Positions 9,896 to 19,639 of a stretch of DNA of 64,000 bases are shown in pieces. Origin of the DNA: Plectrocnemia conspersa (taxonomy: Eukaryota; Arthropoda; Insecta; Trichoptera; Polycentropodidae); the NCBI GenBank assembly GCA_009617715.1, contig VTFK01000033.1, positions 62,001 to 126,000 of the forward strand, written 5' to 3'. A program made the position numbers and the translations under genes. Position 1 is the first letter of the stretch. Each line of letters opens with the position of its first letter. Below the pieces are notes generated by a model. The model worked only from the letters and a program-made list of their open reading frames with translations. It was not told where the DNA came from and did not search any database.

Positions 9896-10006
9896 TGATC
9901 ATTTTGTCTCATTCAATGAACGAATTCTGCAAATTTCGATCATAGTAGATACAGCCGACAAACATTCTATTCAATTATGCTTTTCGAATCTATAAAAGCT
10001 TTGAAG
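9896..10006 (-). repeat. Inverted-pair repeat, right copy
   Basis: The reverse complement of this segment aligns with 6,237-6,349 through AAAGCTTTTATA, TGTTTGTCGGC, TATGA(C/T)CGAAATT and GAATTCGTTCATT. The intervening 3.55 kb contains the hAT relic and the exon-like fragments. Confidence 0.7.
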
Positions 10007-10043
10007 ATTACCATTAATATATTGAAAAATGAAAATGCCGCTA

Positions 10044-10307
10044 TCAAGCATTGCATGTGAAATAAATGGCAGGTCTTAGTATAGAGTATATTCTTAGTAT
10101 AGAGTATAGAGTTGTATTATTGTCGGCTGTGATTTCGGTAGGACAGTTGGTATTTGTCGTGACGTGTTCCTGTAATGCTCTCTGTACGAATCGTTGATGT
10201 CTCTCATTTCGAAAAAGATTCTCTTCCCGTTTGTGACTATGTGTCACATCTTTTAAAATGCTGATTCGAGACAGCTTTGGCAAATCGCAGATAAGAATGT
10301 TTGTGAG
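10044..10307 (-). other. Unassigned open frame with coding-like content
   Basis: The minus strand stays open for about 88 codons, from TCA at 10,307 to the stop at 10,044. Balanced residues include TNILICDLPKLSRISILKDV and NLFRNERHQRFVQRALQEH. No methionine start is present near the beginning, so if coding it would be an internal exon or a truncated relic. The last 25 codons run into a short tandem repeat (CTTAGTATAGAGTATA) and are probably not coding. I do not recognise the family. Confidence 0.25.
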
Positions 10308-10365
10308 TCTTATGGGTGATTAACGTTCCAGGACGGATATTCTATTTAGCAAGGACATCATTTCA

Positions 10366-10505
10366 GTGTGTTATAGAGAGGGGGGGGGGAATTACCCAGT
10401 CATTGTTGTTTTTTTAATATTTCGATATTATTAAGATTATTATTATTTCATTTTTCTGACCAAATTCCAGGGCAGATTCAAATGCCCTCACGATCTCCCC
10501 CTCTG
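10366..10505 (+). repeat. R1 tail fragment
   Basis: It carries the GAGGGGGGGGG tract, CCAGTCATTG, a T-rich stretch and CCAAATTCCAGGGCAGATTC-AAATGCC, collinear with 11,985-12,130. Only the tail of the R1 family is present. Confidence 0.6.
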
Positions 10506-10566
10506 CCTGTTTAGAATTCATGTCAAAAGCAATAAAATCGTGCCGTCACCGTCGCACTGAATACGC
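10506..10566 (+). mobile_element. Half copy of the palindromic MITE
   Basis: It contains ATGTCAAAAGCAATAAAATC followed by the centre-like CACTGAATACGCTCGGTTA, matching one arm and centre of the copy at 11,177-11,394. The second arm is missing. Confidence 0.6.
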
Positions 10567-10689
10567 TCGGTTATCTAGGGTTCATATTGAGACTTTTATA
10601 ATAATTTAAGTTACTTCATTATTCATATTATTTTTATTAAATAAATTTGCATAGCAACAACGAATAGACACATGCTACTAATTAATTAA

Positions 10690-10945
10690 TTGTAATTATT
10701 ATTAAACACGTGTTGCTCATTAATAAGTGACACTCATTAATACACGTGTATCGTATTAAATATTTAGTATAAATATGGAGCGATTAAAATAAATAAAGGT
10801 CATTAACCAGTCGTCACAACGACACACCGTTATATTATTTCTGGAACATCCATGCTCCACTAATTCCTGGCTACCGCCATTACAGCGCCCTCATGAAGGA
10901 TGGGGTCCAAAATTGGTGACCTCCCGACGCGATCAGAAAAAAAAT
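10690..10945 (+). mobile_element. Gypsy-type LTR and leader relic
   Basis: A TATAAATA box (10,769) is followed by AATAAA (about 10,792), a GC-richer R-U5-like stretch, then CCAAAATTGGTGACCTCCCG. The last word is close to the ATTGGTGACCCCGACG segment that follows the LTR in a large group of Ty3/Gypsy elements. The LTR would end near 10,911. No gag or pol sequence follows, because the downstream DNA is AT-rich spacer, so this is a truncated or solo-type relic. Confidence 0.5.
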
Positions 10946-11176
10946 CAGGACGGCGCAAAATTCATTTAATAATTTTTGAAAGTAAATAATTTTAATGTAG
11001 TTTAGAATTAATTAATTTATATTAATACTACAATTTTATGTAAAATAATTTTCAAAATTTTAAATATTTTATTTATATTTAATGATTATAAAATTATTTA
11101 ATGAAATACGTATATTCATTTAATAATTATTAACGTAAGTAATTCATATTAGATATTATACAAGTGAAAATAAAAT

Positions 11177-11394
11177 AAACCAAATTTTAGTCAATAGGAG
11201 GGCGTAAAAACAATTATATCCTCTCAGAAGTCAAAAATCCACGTCAAAAGCAATAAAATTGTGTCGGCGCCGTTGCAGTGGGAACGCTCGTTAACAAGCG
11301 TTCCGACAACAATTTTATTGCTTTTGACGTGGATTTTTGACTTCTGAGAGGATATAATTGTTTTTACGCCCTCCTATTGACTAAAATTCGGTTT
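11177..11394. mobile_element. Palindromic MITE (long-arm foldback), copy 2, complete
   Basis: Arms of about 85 bp run from AAACC(A/G)AATTTTAGTCAATA inwards through GGAGGGCGTAAAAACAATTA and CGTCAAAAGCAATAAAAT to a GC-rich centre and back. It is almost perfectly palindromic and longer than copy 1. No coding capacity. It sits directly upstream of R1 copy C. Confidence 0.88.
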
Positions 11395-11410
11395 GAATAT
11401 ACTTTGACAT

Positions 11411-11453
11411 AAGCAGAAGAAGAAGTACATACAGATTACTTCTTCTGCTTATT
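11411..11453. repeat. Short perfect hairpin
   Basis: The arms ATAAGCAGAAGAAGAAGT and ACTTCTTCTGCTTAT are reverse complements around a loop of about ten bases. It lies between the palindromic MITE and R1 copy C and may form part of R1's end. Confidence 0.7.
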
Positions 11454-11479
11454 TTTCTCTGAAAGTTTACTTAGCTATT

Positions 11480-12135
11480 TTGGACTTGACCTAATGAAAA
11501 TTATAAAACTATATTTGGTTTAGAATTTTCGTTAGGTTAGGTTTTGGTTTGAACAGTAAATATACATTTTGCAACTGGCAAATTGAGTTTCATTGACATT
11601 TTAGAGTAGCATATAATTTCACTAGCGCCCATTATAAATATGTATTAACTCTTGAAACTGTATATGTAAATTACTAGTGAAAATATAACTTCACTGAAAA
11701 ATATACATTCATTCTAACACTTATACATAATATGTAAATAAATAATTATAATAATGTAAATTTATATTTTACATGTATTTTTTTAGCACATGTCATATAA
11801 ATAATATTTTCACTGGTAAATATATATTTACATACCTTTGAAAATATATTCCAATATGATTTTACTGAAATGACATATTTTAAGAAATATTTTCGGGATC
11901 GATTCGAGACTGTTTTTTTTAGATTTTCTTTGTGGGATAACCCGAGAACTTCTGGTTTAGAATTAGGGACGACATTTTAGCTTTTCCTGGGGAGAGAGGG
12001 GGGGCAAAAGTTGGCCAGTCAGTGCTTTTTTTAATATAAAGATTTCACTAAAATGAATAATATTTCATTAAATGACATGCATTTTTATGATCAAATTCAA
12101 GGGGGAGCAAATGCCTTCATCTGTTCCTGTTGGTA
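11480..12135 (+). repeat. R1 dispersed repeat, copy C (most complete, uninterrupted)
   Basis: From left: GGACTTGACCTAATGA, TTAGGTTAGGTTTTGGTTTG, TTTCACTAGCGCC, repeated (A)CTAGTGAAAATATA and ACTGAAAAATATACAT words, TTTTCGGGATCGATTCGAGA, then a purine-rich GGGGAGAGAGGGGGGG tract and ATCAAATTCAAGGGGGAGCA. It gives the reference order for the family. Here the site occupied by the TIR element in copies A and B is empty. No protein-coding potential is seen; a non-autonomous element or a LINE tail are options. Confidence 0.75.
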
Positions 12136-12399
12136 AATCATCTTCAGTTGATACATATCTGATAAATAAAGTCAACTGAAAAGTTTACAAAAATAGTTTA
12201 CTGAAAATTATAAATCTCCAGGATTTTTCACGTCAGTTATAATACGTCCTTAATTTTATTCACTATGAATGTCCATACTGATTGATATGAGAATGTAAGA
12301 ATGGATCGAATTTTGCTGCTAGTTCTAAAAAACCAATATAAATGCCGTTATTTATTATAATTCATCTCGGCTAGATAAATCTGGCAAAACTTAGTTTAT
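12136..12399. other. AT-rich spacer
   Basis: Nothing supported. Confidence 0.4.
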
Positions 12400-12660
12400 G
12401 AGTCATTTCTGATTAATCAAACTGAATTATTTGTTTATGCATAAAATGTAGAGCGATATAAACAGTTAAATTGATATGAACACAAACACGTTGCAGTGAC
12501 GTTTTAATATTTATTAATTAAATTAGAGGCATAGGTAAAAACTTTGCTTCTTTGGTCAGTTTTTCGCCTTGAAGCTTAACGTTATATAAGAGAGTAGTCC
12601 TCTGGCAACACAATCGAGTCTTTGTTGTCCGAAAAACAATAAATGTTAATTCAAGAGTAT
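12400..12660 (+). mobile_element. LTR-like promoter and poly(A) segment
   Basis: TATATAAG (12,584) is followed after about 50 bases by ACAATAAATG (12,638), the TATA / poly(A) spacing seen in LTRs. No paired LTR, primer-binding site or coding region is visible. It may be a solo LTR or chance. Confidence 0.25.
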
Positions 12661-12819
12661 GTACAAATCAAAAAAAAGATTCGAGAACAGAAGGATCTCA
12701 TTGTGATTTGTTTTCGGCGAGCCTCGAAATGGTCCGTGAAAACAGACCGAGACCCTCCGATGATGACGTTGGAAAAAAATTGAAAAAAACCACACAAACA
12801 TGAAAAAAAACTTTAATGA

Positions 12820-12995
12820 AATAAGGAACCCTTTGGGAGCTGGTCCGCCTCTCGGCTGCTCCTTTTGCCGCCCTTCGCCCCGGGCCGCCCGTGAAAAATT
12901 ACTTCCTATGATAAATGAAGGGACCTCTTCTTCTCTGACCACCGCTCGAGATCTCTTGACCCACGCCGGGATCGGACGTTTTGATTCTTTTTAAA
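12820..12995. other. GC-rich island of unknown nature
   Basis: A short island contains GGTCCGCCTCTCGGCTGCTC and CGCCCCGGGCCGCCC in AT-rich surroundings. Two opposing frames of 64 and 98 codons cover it, but both are composition-driven and neither resembles a known protein. Confidence 0.3.
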
Positions 12996-15890
12996 CAATA
13001 AAAAATGGATACAAATTTAGAAACGAGGATGAGGCGCAAAAAATGAATGATTTCCCAGTATACTTTTTGGGTTTATGTGAATATAATTAAACGTGTCTTT
13101 AAATATAAATATTAAAGGAATATGTTTATGAATAATAACTATATTGCAATACAAAGCTCCCAGTATTGACATATAATATATCTGTGTATTACAACAATGC
13201 AACATAAAAGCTAAGAATTTTAACCATTACGAGCAATTTATCTAGAAAATATATTATAATATAACATTAGCAATACTGTTTTATAATAACTTTATTTATA
13301 TATAAAAGTACATTTAATTCAGTTGTATGTTTTTAATATTTGGCTAAAAAATAAATAATGATGACAATGATTTATTATCATTATATGTTATGTTCGTTGA
13401 AAGCAATATCATTTTTCTAAAGACCTAGATGGTTTTATCACAATTTTGTACGTGAAAATTAATTTACGCAATTTTCACTTAATCAAAATCAAGATTAACA
13501 CTGTTCTTAAATATTAAGTATCAAGTTCCAAAGTGAAACAAAGAACAAAGAGTATATGTTTATATGATGTTAGATACATAATGAATCACAGTATATATAG
13601 ATAGTGTAATTGCAATGAAAAAAAATGTTTTTCGTCATAATTGCTCTATATCAATGATTCAATCGTAACATGCAAATGTCAAAGTAGGTATACTGGTACA
13701 TTACTCCTATTATGGAACACGCAATTTATACACGCACATTATAACATTTACTTTTATTTTATATATTTAGTTACTTTATTCTAAAAAAATGATCTTAAAT
13801 AATATGTTTATGTATCTCATATTTACCATTGAATTTAAAGATGGATCATTAATTCGAGATACAATGTCGATAGTAGTATTTTAACTAAACCATGACCGGT
13901 AAGCCACGGGGCAGAGCTTTCATTATAAATGACCCTTGTCCGCCAAAGTGGTCAAGATGTGAACAAAGAGTTCACACAACTCTGCCACCGTCATCTTCTG
14001 TGTATAAAACATAAAGCATCTTTGTCATCTTAGCACATGCACCGCACATTAAGATCATAACATAAATAAATAAATAAATATTAAATGGATATGTAATTTT
14101 TTTTTTAAAATAAAAATGTGTAACTATTATATATATATTGGTAACAAGTAATAGTGAAACTGCATTAAAAGCTCAAAAGCTCATTTTTTTTATAAAAGCA
14201 GTTCTTAAAAAAAAATAAGTTGCTCTTAATGAATTATGGTATATTGAATCTGCTGTCATTTTTTAATGATACATTAGCAATAAGTAATGAGATAATAAAA
14301 GCATACAACTAAAATAAATGTGTATAATATATTTTTTAATATATATATAATAAATTTTTCAGATAATCGTTTAGTCAATTTTTCGTAACGTTTAAAATTT
14401 TTTCAATATTTATTTTGCTTTTATGTTTCATTACTATACTGCCTAGATATAAGTTAATTCCAACAAAATTAATATTGTCATACAAACAAGTAATAAACAG
14501 TGCTTTTTTGTAAGAAAAAAAATGTTGAAACTCACATTTTGGTAATTTTTTAATAAGAAAACTATGTATTCAGTTCTAAATATGAATTAAATTTATGGTA
14601 TTAAATGCAAATGGTCTTGTTTAATTCTTCTCAACTTCATACCTTGCTGTTAGTTTGGCTCAATGTTGTTCTCTGAGTAACCACAGATCAACATTCTTTG
14701 AAGGATCATAAAATCAAAAAGGAGATTCGATAAATTTAATGCACAAAAGTGTGTTAGTCTTCAATAAAGCTGTTATTAATAATCTGCGAAAACTTGCGTT
14801 CACATTCATTTAAAAAAATGGAAATGGTATTCAGAGTCTGTATCTAATGTAATAGTTTTTTTCGAGAATGTATTCTTTCATTTAGTTACTGTCTAATTAA
14901 CGACTTTATAATATCCACAAAGTCAGTTGAGTATTAACATTTTCAAGCCAATGTTTTTTTATTCAACTCATCGTTTTATCTATCAAACAATCATTTTTGG
15001 ATTGAGTCTTTTAATTTTATATAAAACGTACTTAGGTTATTGGGAGGATCTTTCTTTTTTTTGTGAAGAAAAACTTTACGTTAGCGTATATTAAGTACAG
15101 CAACAACAATAAATTTACATTATTCTCTCTTCATGAACATAAATTAATATTTCTATTTATCTATTTGACTTGTACAGGTCCATGTTCCGATAATGTAGGT
15201 CCAAACTTAATTTTGATAATGCTTGAAGAGCGTCACATATTACTTCTAGGACCAAAAATAAAAATTCTGTTTATTTCAAAATTTTCTTTGACAGTATCAT
15301 CTACAGATTATTTAAGTATGTGATTAGCATAATGCTTAACTGTTTTTAATTGAAGGAAAACATTGTAACAGATTTTTTAAATCACAGCAGTGCTGTCGTA
15401 TGCCAGAGATACCAAATATTTTTTTAGTAATCTTCTGGCATCCTATAACAGTAAAGAATTAAATACTTCTGCCGTTACCTTTCAAGTTCTAACAACAATA
15501 ACAATGTTAATACACGATTTGTAGAATGAAGATTACGACCCAATTTCAATTCAGTTCAGTTCTGCAGACTAATTTCAGTTTCAATATTATGGAATGATTG
15601 ATTATCCTTTGCTACGTAATATGCAGTAATTATTTTTTCGTGTAATAATGACGTTAAAAAAACATATCCAAGAGTCATTTTTTTTGCTTAACGCTGATTT
15701 ATGTGTAACAGATTTTTTTTGAAGTGAGCTGTTGGTTCATTCCTATTTTTGTTTTAACTTTTCAGCGTTTCAGGTTCATGTGAACCAAACATATAAATTT
15801 TATTAGTAATTTGTAAAAATCTGTCGTATCATATATAAACCCTACAATCATAAATACTATGAGCTAATTAGTTTATTACCTAAATATGTT
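12996..15890. other. AT-rich gene desert
   Basis: No gene is supported. The patch 13,890-14,040 is less AT-rich (ACCATGACCGGTAAGCCACG, ACTCTGCCACCGTCATC) and might be a small conserved non-coding stretch. The frame 15,063-15,323 looks random. (AAAT)n runs occur near 14,062. Confidence 0.5.
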
Positions 15891-15894
15891 ATCT

Positions 15895-16080
15895 CGCCTT
15901 AAAAACGGGTCCCGGAAAATTTATCGGCCACAATTCACCGACAGCAAATTATCGCTAGCAATTAATCGTAACCAGTTGTCAGTGACCACCGCGTCAATTG
16001 ATCGTATAAACAATTTATAGTCTACAAATGATCGCTAGCATATTTTATCGCCAGGCAATATACACAATTTATATACATTT
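15895..16080. promoter_or_regulatory. Candidate conserved regulatory island
   Basis: A CpG-containing block in AT-rich DNA carries two exact copies of ATCGCTAGCA (15,951-15,960 and 16,031-16,040), each followed by a TTA(A/T)CG-like word. Several ATCG/ATTA-type words that homeodomain proteins could bind lie between them. There is no reading frame. The call rests on composition and motif repetition only. Confidence 0.3.
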
Positions 16081-17639
16081 ATTGGTCATTTTAAATTGAA
16101 AATAAGGTTTTTATATAGGTGTTACTTTTACCACGCAGTGAATAATTACTGATATTGATCGATGAAATTATAATGTAATTGTTTAATCGATGGCTTAAAC
16201 TCCACTTTTGGATGAAAATGACAAAATTGTAATCTTGTACCTTTAATCGAAATAGACATGCTCAAAAAAGTCTCCAAAATCTATAATTAAGCACTACACT
16301 TCAGATATTGTTTTTTTCCATTTTAAAGTTGTCTATTTAGTTTTTATTTCTATGCTCTTTATGCGTGTGCTTGTCTCTGATCCTCCCATATCGAATCGTA
16401 AGATCATCTGCATATATATAAAAGTGTCAGATCTTTTATATTATTGATTAGAAACGTCTCGGGTTATGCTCAAAAATGCAGAGATTATCTGGCCAATTAT
16501 TATAATCGCTTGTATATTTGACCAACGAAATATGTTCACGCATTGAATAAGTTAAATTTGCAAGATGTACATATTTTGAAGGTTGTTAATGCAAGATGGT
16601 ATATAACAATGTGGTTTTTATTCTGTTGGACGCATTGTCTATTGCATATTTAAGCACAAAGGGGTAGTTTTTATAGTGATTACGAGGGTTTAACGAACGT
16701 GCTAATGGGAGTCCTTTTTTATGTTTACAATTAGTTATTAGCTAAATTTAGTATGAAATAAGAATATAATTTGAGTACATTTTATTTTATTTGAGAACTG
16801 GAATTAGTATTATGTTGTCTTTAGCCTCAAAAGCAATATATGCTTTGGCATTTTGTGCTTGCATTTAAATTTAATGTTGTTTTTATCGTAGTCACTGATA
16901 CACAAGATTAGTGGGTTAGTGTGGTATCGCGAGATATGTTTATAATATTTTCTAGTATGAAAATGACAGTGTTCTTTAATTGTTGGTATTTAAAGGTTAT
17001 TATGCATTTTTTAAGCTTAGTATAAAAAGGTGTATTATATATTATTTTTCTAGCTTTGTTTTGAATAACTTATAATTTATAAAAAATAGTATTACTGGTG
17101 TTATATAATAATATTTTTGTTAGTTAGTCCTATTGTCGAAACGAGTTGTTAATTTACTTTTCTTACATTCGAAATTATCGTTTAAATAGCTTACCATTAA
17201 TTATGTACCTGGACGGACTACTCACATATACCCATAATAAAAAAATGAATATTTAGATGAAAGTTTGGTGAACACACACAAGCCCTCGTTACGACCAGAA
17301 AAAATAACATGCAAGTGTTCTTACTATAAACCTATATAACTATAAACCACACAGAAGTCCACGTTTGTAAAGGGTCTTATTCTTAAAACTCGTGTTAGTT
17401 TACTGTGAGCAAAATAATCATCCATCAAAAAGGAAACAAGACAATAGCGTAAAGGATTGGGACCTCAGAAAATAAATAACACTCAAGGATTCTCCGGTAC
17501 ATTGCAAGAATATTTCTTTGTTGCGAAACGGTCATGGATATAATAAATCACAGGATACCATAAAATTCTCGTTGCAGTATACGACCTTGGACAATGCTAA
17601 TCAATAAAATGTTGCTTTCTATAGGCGTTTACTTATTTT
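16081..17639. other. AT-rich spacer
   Basis: I find no gene, RNA or repeat boundary that I can support. Confidence 0.5.
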
Positions 17640-18070
17640 GCTGTTCTAAGAAACTAGTACATCTATTGGCAGGATGATCGATGCATGATTGTGATTGGTC
17701 AGACAGCTTTGCAGCCCTGAATACTTAAGCCTGGATTCTGATGAGGTGAGGGCAGTCACTAGCAGTCACTCGCAGATACTCAAAGGACTAGCAGATTCAC
17801 GTTGCCCACCGATGGACACAAAGATATGACATGAATCTTCCGAACACGATCATCGCAGCAAGAGGAACTGCCTCCAAACACGAACCTCTTACGGACATCA
17901 TCCCTGCGCCAGCTTCTCCACCACCGTTCGGAGAAAACATCTCGCCATTTATCGCCTGTCACAATTATAATATAATCTAATAAAAATAGATTCACCTGCG
18001 TCTCACTGGCTACGGCTTCTTTAAAATACATTTTTGGCTCCAGGAGCGTGCCAAATAGAGTAGATTACTT
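17640..18070 (+). mobile_element. LTR-like segment followed by a primer-binding-like leader
   Basis: A GC-rich stretch with an initiator-like GGGCAGTCACTAGCAGTCAC (about 17,751), then AATCTAATAAAAATAGATTC (poly(A)-like), ends near 18,030. It is followed by ATTTTTGGCTCCAGGAGCG, a TTGGC-type word expected just after an LTR. No gag or pol is seen. The minus-strand frame 17,780-18,031 is a shadow of this GC-rich block. Confidence 0.35.
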
Positions 18071-18329
18071 CTTTGGACTAAATGTTTGAGATACGCGCTT
18101 GGTCACAACTAAAATCGAGATTTAACATATAAAATGATTGTTTAGAAGAGCACTACATTTGGCATTCCACTTCTGGCGGTGATTCATCCAAAATTTACAG
18201 CGACAGAAGATTTAGTTTCAAGAGTAGTATTAATTCAAAACCCCAAGGCCCAAAAGAAGCATTGACAGGTTAATAAATATTATTTTTTATCAGAGTTTAG
18301 TTTATTTTAAATGGTTTGAGATCAAGTGA

Positions 18330-18535
18330 TCGGTGTAAATGAGGCTTAATGAAATGTTAACGAAGTGCTTTATGAGTAGGCAACGTTCGGGGTGCACGGG
18401 CGTAATGATACGTTGTTTGGTTCGTCGGTTCGAAGCCCGCGGCCTCTGGAGCCCACCTGCAATTATTGCGTTCGGACTGAGCTGCCAATAATTAGATGCT
18501 CCACTATGCTCAAGGCGGAAATTGGTCGGAAACAT
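18330..18535 (+). other. GC-richer patch with tRNA B-box-like word
   Basis: GGTTCGAAGCCC (18,429) matches a pol III B box at most positions, but I find no convincing A box at the usual distance and no tRNA fold. A highly decayed SINE is possible. Confidence 0.2.
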
Positions 18536-18929
18536 TTTCCTATATAAATAAATATTACATAATAATATTTTTAATTACTGTTAAATGTCTACATTATAAA
18601 ATGAGAATCTTTGGCAAAAGTTGATATGGATTACATCAACCTAGATTTAAAAATCGAAGGAATTTGACACAAACTTTGAGACCGTGGAATGACGCAGACG
18701 AAAACCGTGTTTTCTATTAAAGCCTGTCGATAGTGATACATATATTTGTAATGAAACGGAGATCAAGCATTCTTTAGTAATGAATATATCAAACAAGGAA
18801 ACGAATATATACGTGACAGAATACAAAGAAGATGTGAGTAGATAAGATAGAAAAAATATGAGTAGTCCATTTCTCGCTCCTAAACCATCAGTTTGCCTGC
18901 CCATATTGATTCGTACTACCGAAAGTAGC

Positions 18930-19260
18930 TCGGAAAGCAATCAAACACGCATAGGTGGCGATCTTCTTATTCAGGTGGAGAAGTGAAGAAGAAGATGACC
19001 CGCGGCGGGGGCTGATCCGACGGCCAGCAAGAGCAGCCCCCGTAAACACCGGTAGCCCCAAAACACCCACCTGACAAACAAACATACAATCAGGCCCGGA
19101 GATACGTTTCGACGCTAATGCCCCGATCATTTTCCAATCTGGATGTCATTAATTAAACACTTTGGACCCGTTGAATTAAGTCGTTTGATCTCTTATGATA
19201 CTGCCATTATGTGGAGAATCTATAATTATGGCGCATCGAGAAGTATCATAAGAATGAAGC
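18930..19260. promoter_or_regulatory. Candidate conserved regulatory island
   Basis: A GC-richer block (CCCGCGGCGGGGGCTGATCC, GCCCGGAGATACGTTTCGAC) merges into CATTTTCCAATCTGGATG and TCATTAATTAAACAC, the latter a homeodomain-type site. The frames over it (18,647-18,940, 18,888-19,130) are opposite-strand shadows without domains. Inference from composition only. Confidence 0.28.
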
Positions 19261-19639
19261 GACAAAGAAATTTGTCTCAATTTATGATGATGAAAAATAT
19301 AATTTTGAAGTAGTTGACGATCGGATTTGTGTCATAAAAATCAGCAAAATATATTTTTAATACAGTATTGACTTTATTAATTAGCTCTTTGTTTAATTAT
19401 CCGTCGCCATAAAAAAAAGATAAATTATTCAACGATTGATTATTTATGCGAATTTAATTTATTAGCTCGCAAATGTGCTATTGTTGCATATTAAATATGT
19501 TTATTAACAATGACGGTCGAAAAGAACAAGAAGAGTAGAAAACTTTGCATTTAAAGAACCTAAACTGGTATTTCGTTTAGTGGTTCGTAAATCACTTTGG
19601 CGAAGTGGTTTTAACAGACACTTTAGTGGAGAAAAGTTG

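Noticed and set aside
12646..12994. Opposing frames of 98 and 64 codons over a GC-rich island
   Set aside because: Both are products of high GC lowering stop frequency; no family, and neither has exon borders.
18429..18440. tRNA gene suggested by GGTTCGAAGCCC
   Set aside because: No A box at the right spacing and no acceptor or anticodon stem can be folded.
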